64,000 bases of DNA. Origin: Taxillus chinensis. Lineage: Eukaryota > Streptophyta > Magnoliopsida > Santalales > Loranthaceae. Both the position numbers and the translations under genes were made by a program. The stretch is from positions 3,683,293-3,747,292 of the forward strand of contig CM042092.1 of the NCBI GenBank assembly GCA_023512835.1. The letters run 5' to 3'. How positions within the stretch are numbered: position 1 is the stretch's first letter; each line of letters begins with the position of its first letter. Below, in pieces: positions 59,857 through 64,000 of the stretch. Under the pieces are notes generated by a model that saw nothing but the letters and a program-made list of their open reading frames with translations, searched no databases and was not told where the DNA came from.

Positions 59857-60912
59857 TGCACTTTTAAAATCCTAATTTTGAGATGCTTTACGGTCTTCAA
59901 TAATAGGTAAAAAAATAAATATAGATTTTTCTTCTCTCTTTTAATTTCTCAAAGCATTGCCTTTATTTGATGCTTTTTCAATTTATTCCTCATGAGATTG
60001 CTATATGAAAGGCTTTAATATTGGTTGTTGTTCTTGCTGTTAGCCAGAGATTACTTTGGTTTATTTAGTGGCTTGTGAAGAACTTGGAGTGAACACATTA
60101 TAGAATTTTCATTTCCTTTGTGGCTTATACCTTTTATATTTGATACATGTTCCCTTCTTCAATTTTTATTAAAGGTGAACTTGAGTCTATTCATATGGTT
60201 TTCCAAATAATCCTTCTCTAATTTCAACTGTAGAGCAGCTATATCATCTTTTGCTAACTTAAGAGTTTTTTGTATTTCTTTTCTTTTTAATGGCATAAAA
60301 AGATAATCTCATTCTGATCTATCTTTTCATTTTCTACAAAGATTATTTTCTTTAGTCTTTATTGTCTTTGACTGTGACTTTGTATTGCCTATGCATCTCA
60401 TTTGCTGGGGGTTTTGTTTCTCTTTGAAAATTGGGTTTATCCAAAAAAATGATATTTTCTTGATTAGCTTACTGATGTTGTATCACTGCTCGGTGCAACA
60501 GCACTTTGCCAGATCGATGGCTTTCTGATTATGGGTTGGTTTTTTAGAATGGAGTTCAAATCGATGGCTTTGTTGTTGCTAAAATACTATATTTTTCTGT
60601 CAAACAAAAATTATTTTAAATTATAATATAACATGAATTCCAACAAAATTCAAAAAATAAAATTCAGAAATCAAAATTTGTGTCAAATATGTCTTATTAA
60701 ATGGCTAAAAATATATTGAAATTTTACTTCACATATTGTTGGGGCGTGCTGCTGCTGGTGGCTCATGCGGCTGGTGTTGGGACATGCTGCTAGCTGTTGG
60801 TGCTCGTGCTGGCTGGTGGCTGCTGCTGCACGTACTGCTAGGCTGCTGGCTATTGGCTGTTGCTGGTTACCGGTTGCTATTTCACCTATTATCACAACGG
60901 ACCCAAAACCTA
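59857..60912. other. spacer with CTG-rich patch
   Basis: AT-rich and intron-like after arm A. At about 60738-60890 there is a 'GCTGCTGGTGGCT'/'GGCTGTTGCTGG' low-complexity patch. No gene is recognised. It ends at the inverted copy of the arm A start. Confidence 0.5.
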
Positions 60913-61076
60913 GCAGCGAACTCAAATCCGCACGGATATTCACTTTATCCGCATGGTGCGGCTAAATCAATTTGATCATGCCACGTCATTAATTCACACA
61001 TCCAACGACTGTAATTAAAAGTAATCCCAAAACACTGCACATAATGTCGTTTAAAATGTTCACGCCGTTAGCCGTT
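60913..61076 (+). mobile_element. Mutator-like arm B (short)
   Basis: This carries GCAGCGAACTCAAATCC (inverted relative to the arm A start), then 'GGATATTCACTTTATCCGCA', 'GTGCGGCTAAATCAATTTGAT', 'CACGTCATTAATTCACACATCC' and 'TTCACGCCGTTAGCCGTTGG', matching arms A and C. It lacks the GC-rich minisatellite and runs into sequence that precedes the SHOC1-like exon. Confidence 0.65.
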
Positions 61077-61227
61077 GGATTGATGTTGTGTTTCCATCTG
61101 TAGTAATCAAACTTCTAAATGTCTACCATGGGGGCTTGCTGTTATTTGTCAGTTACTGGGTCCTTCATTCATTATCTGCCAGCCTTGGGACTGTACATTG
61201 TTCTATCTCATCTATATCATATTCCAG
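61077..61227 (+). other. intron-like sequence before the SHOC1-like exon
   Basis: Non-coding sequence ending in a pyrimidine-rich tract and 'CATATTCCAG', a good splice acceptor, directly before the first recognisable SHOC1-like codon. Retained intron sequence suggests the fragment derives from genomic DNA, not from cDNA. Confidence 0.55.
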
Positions 61228-62088
61228 GTATTTGAAGGAAACATCAGCTTCCTTTCTGCCATAATGGAATCATCAGATGGACTATATGCTGCAGCGGCAA
61301 GCTTGGGAATCGACTTGCAGCTCTTTGTCTCCCGATCAGCTGACATGACTGATGAAATCATATTGAGCTGCATTGGTCATGCTGCTCAATTCACTAAAGG
61401 GCTATACCCTAAAATGCCTGAATCAGAAACCATAGCTGAATCGTTTCTCACAAAATTTCCGTCAATCAATGCGCTCACTGCCCATGCCATATGTTCTTTT
61501 GCACGATCACTAAATGAGTTTCTTGAATGGCCTCATAAGCAAAGGATCCAGGCAACCCAAAAGTATGAAATTCCTGATGAAAGTGTTAAAGTATTAAGTT
61601 CTCTCTGCAGGTTTATGGAACGGGAGGATTCTAAATCTGGAATGACTGACTGCTCTTCAATGTCTTCAGCTCCTGACTTAGAAAATTTTCACTACAAAGT
61701 GGGCTCTAAAAGAAGGAAGAAATATGTCGGGAGTCCAGTAGAAATGAACAGCTCTTTCTTTGAAAATAAATGTGGAAGATCCAATCCTTCAAAAGCTTTG
61801 AAACCAGCTAACTGTGCCATGAGTACGAGTTCTCAGACACTCAATGAAATTCTGGGGCATAACTTCCCTTTGAATGACAACCTCTTTGGTCAAGATCTGG
61901 GACTTGATAGTACTACGGTGAAATTCACAGATCACCATAAAATCATTGACCCCGAGTGCTTGCAGGAGGATTTTAAAGGAGAAGTTTTTGACCTCAACGG
62001 GAGTTGTTTATCATTGAAGGACTTCTCTCCTATTAAAGTCTCTTCGAACTATTCAAGTTTAATTCCGGAGGCAGAAAAAGAATCTGTG
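61228..62088 (+). pseudogene. SHOC1-like (XPF-related meiotic protein) gene fragment
   Basis: An open 287-codon stretch starts 'VFEGNISFLSAIMESSDGLY' after a splice acceptor. It continues 'AASLGIDLQLFVSRSADMTD' and 'ILSCIGHAAQFTKGLYPKMP', which resemble the end of the XPF-like nuclease fold of plant SHOC1. It then gives 'FLTKFPSINALTAHAICSF' and 'SLNEFLEWPHKQRI', resembling its helix-hairpin-helix region, followed by a Ser- and Asp-rich tail with 'EREDSKSGMTDCSS'. SHOC1 works in meiotic crossover formation. The upstream exons and N-terminus are absent. The frame runs into arm C at 62088 and stops 4 codons later (ARCG-stop). I recognise SHOC1 by recalled similarity only. It may be a captured fragment or a host locus cut by insertion. 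Confidence 0.6.
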
Positions 62089-62756
62089 GCACGGTGCGGC
62101 TAAATCAATTTGATCATGACACGTCATTAATTCACACATCCAACGGCTGTAATTAAAAGTAATCCCAAAACGCTGCACGTAATGTCGTTTAAAACGTTCA
62201 CGCCGTTAGCCGTCACCACCAAACACTTCCCTCCCCTCTATTTTGAAAATAAATCTAAAACAAAACCTAGCAGCCGCCCTCCTTCTACGCTGCCCGTACC
62301 TGTGACGAGTTTGTACGCAGCCTCTCCCTCGTCCAGCAGCCGCCCTCCTTCACCCCAACAACCCCGCCGCCCGTACCTGTGACGAGTTTGTACGCAGCCC
62401 CTCCCCCGTCCAGCAGCCACCCTCCTTCGCTCCAACAGCCCCGCCATCCCCGGAGCAGCCCTCCCCCGTCCAGCAGCTGCCCTCCTTTGCCCCAACAGCC
62501 CCGCCATCGCCGACAGCAGCCCCTCCCCCGTCCAGCAGCCGCCCTCCTTCGCCCCAACAACCCCGCCATCCCCGGCAGCCGCCCCTCCCTGGCGCCATCA
62601 GATTGCTGCCTTGTCACAACGTTCACCAGGCTCCTCAAGCACTCCTAATCCGTATCCGCCACCCCTGTCCCCTGCGCAACGAACATTGCCAACGCCAACG
62701 CCACCGTGGCAATTAGGAAAGCGCCGTGGTCGGTGAGTTCTTGAGCAGACCCTTTG
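62089..62756 (+). mobile_element. Mutator-like arm C, probable 5' exon of the FAR1/MULE gene
   Basis: Same order as arm A: 'GCACGGTGCGGCTAAATC', 'GATCATGACACGTCATTAATT', 'TTCACGCCGTTAGCCGTC', GC-rich minisatellite (about 62275-62595), a 150-bp conserved block, and a donor-like 'GGTCG-GTGAGT' at about 62734-62740. The intron that follows ends at 63131 before the FAR1/MULE exon. The conserved block also has a minus-strand open frame with a hydrophobic stretch ('AFLIATVALALAMFVSQGTG' in arm A); I do not recognise it, and it could be a captured host fragment. Confidence 0.65.
62275..62595. repeat. GC-rich minisatellite in arm C
   Basis: The same ~60-bp unit type as at 59340-59700 ('CCCCTCCCCCGTCCAGCAGC' and 'CGCCCTCCTTCGCCCCAAC'), in about five imperfect copies. 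Confidence 0.85.
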
Positions 62757-63131
62757 TTTCTGTGTTTATGATACTCATACTTTGTTTTTTCTATATATAT
62801 ACGGTCAAATTGGCTCTATGATATAGTAATTATGGAAAAAAAATAAAAATTTCTCAATTTTATTCCCTCAATCCTTACTTGTATTTGCATTTTCATTCTT
62901 GGTGGTTGGATTGCTTTGGGATTCTTTTAGTTTATTTGTGCTATACTACCATTTTTCTTATATCTGTCCCGATATGTATATCTCTTCTTAAAGAGATATG
63001 AACGTGTTGCAAATGTTTTTTTTTTTTGAATAATAATTGCAGAAATAGTTTAGACTAATATTTTTATATTTTTAGACAATAAAATTGACCTGATGACCTC
63101 ATATTATTTTTAATGTATATTATTGTTACAG

Positions 63132-64000
63132 GTTGATCATGGATATTGAAGAATGCACACCCAAGATAGGTATGGAGTTTGACAATGAAGAATCAGCATA
63201 CAAATTTTATAATAAATATGGTAGGCACTGTGGTTTTAGTATAAGAAAGGATTATTGTGCGAAGAACAAAGAAACAGGAAAGGTGACATCAAGAGTATAT
63301 GTTTGTTCTAAACAGGGGGTTCGCATACAAAAAAAGAGAGATCATTCACCTAAAAATCCAAGGGCTGAGACAAGGTGTGGCTGTGAGGCTACTTTGGGTA
63401 TTAGGATGAACAAAAGCAAAGGGAAATATGAGATCTATCTATTTAAAAAAGAGCATAACCATCCATTTGTCAAGTCTGAGTGCTCTCATATGATGACTTC
63501 GCAACGCAGGATTTCTGAAATTCAAGGTGCAGAAATTGAGTTGGTGGACCATTCTGGCATACCTCTACAGTCTGCATATGAATTGTTTGGCAGACAATCT
63601 GGGGGGAGGGAATGCCTTGGATTTACAAAACTAGATCAACATAACTATCTTACAAGAAGAAGACAGAAGAACTTGTTGTATGGTGAAGCTGGAAGTATAC
63701 AAGAATACTTTAAGAAACAGGCACAAGCAAACCCATCTTTCTACTCTGATATGTAGTTTGATAGTGATGAGTTGATAACAAACATTTTTTGGGCAGATGC
63801 TCGGATGATAATGGATTTTGCTATATTTGGCGATGTGGTGAGCTTCGATACAACTTACAAGATTAATAATGAACATCGTCCCTTTGCTATCTTTGTGGGT
63901 TTGAATCATCATAGGGAAAGCTGTCATTTTTGGTCTTTGCATTAATGTATGATGAGACAGCAGAGTCTTTCAAATGGTTGTTTAGGACATTTTTAGATGC
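63132..64000 (+). pseudogene. FAR1/MULE transposase-like gene, 5' part, broken and cut by window end
   Basis: After the acceptor at 63130-63131 (AG), the ATG at 63139 opens a FAR1 DNA-binding domain with 'GMEFDNEESAYKFYNKYGRH', 'SIRKDYC' and 'RCGCEATLGIRMNKSKGKYE'. The zinc-binding Cys/His set is completed by 'KEHNHPFV'. A linker follows with 'RRRQKNLLYGEAGSIQEYF'. A TAG at 63754 interrupts, after which the transposase domain continues in frame: 'FDSDELITNIFWADARMIMDF', 'FGDVVSFDTTYKINNEHRPF' (DDE-type Asp) and 'FVGLNHHRE'. A +1 frame change lies near 63915-63940. FAR1 proteins are domesticated MULE transposases, so this could be either. The stop, frameshift and adjoining MULE-like arm favour a dead transposase copy. 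Confidence 0.8.

Overview
This window is nuclear DNA of a flowering plant, probably a eudicot. The evidence is an AT-rich intergenic background, GT-AG introns, a gibberellin 2-oxidase-type gene, a plant cationic amino acid transporter, a SHOC1-like meiotic gene fragment, a FAR1/Mutator-type transposase, an endogenous pararetrovirus, and a dense load of plant LTR retrotransposons and small DNA transposons. The species cannot be named from the sequence. Most of the window is repeat-derived. Only two loci look like ordinary host genes, and both carry reading-frame breaks.

Layout. 1-7.5 kb: AT-rich intergenic DNA with a hAT-type MITE (342-885, perfect 8-bp target duplication), an AT-rich repeat block (5756-6620) and a fold-back element (about 7008-7445). 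7.7-11.1 kb: a decayed copia reverse transcriptase on the minus strand, interrupted at 8238 by a CACTA-type terminus that leads into GC-rich sequence with one 180-codon ORF. 11,120-21,451: a complete but dead Ty3/gypsy chromovirus (Tekay/Del-like) with two ~2.4-kb LTRs, primer-binding site, gag, protease, RT, RNase H, integrase, chromodomain and polypurine tract. 21,452-26,765: a decayed Caulimoviridae-like endogenous pararetrovirus (movement-protein end, coat protein, zinc-knuckle relic, protease, intergenic region, tRNA-Met-type primer site) in which no RT/RNase H was seen.

26.8-36.7 kb: AT-rich DNA with a ~0.5-kb dispersed repeat, a copia-type solo LTR (29331-29810), several copies of a 'TCCCACATC' repeat family, a Ty3-type solo LTR (33894-35464, 5-bp target duplication) and a PIF/Harbinger-like MITE (35728-36119, TAA duplication). 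36.7-38.6 kb: TATA box and three-exon GA2ox-like gene with frameshifts. 38.7-49.6 kb: microsatellites, a second copy of the hAT MITE (40731-41264), an inverted second solo LTR of the same family (43858-45356), LTR-like sequence, and a chromovirus pol/LTR relic (47645-48621). 49,665-51,465 (minus): intronless CAT-type amino acid transporter with an N-terminal frame break. 52-58.9 kb: hAT-related elements, including a MITE with perfect 8-bp duplication (52021-52289), a BED zinc-finger transposase fragment and a ~1.2-kb element with GGCCGG termini.

59.1-64.0 kb is the most unusual region. Three copies of one Mutator-like arm sequence flank an open 287-codon fragment of a SHOC1-like gene. The last arm supplies what looks like the 5' exon and intron of a FAR1/MULE transposase gene that runs off the window. 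This is either a transposon that captured a meiotic gene fragment or a SHOC1 locus broken up by insertions. The window as a whole shows repeated nested insertion, LTR-LTR recombination (solo LTRs, a chimeric gypsy element) and decay by C-to-T type transitions.
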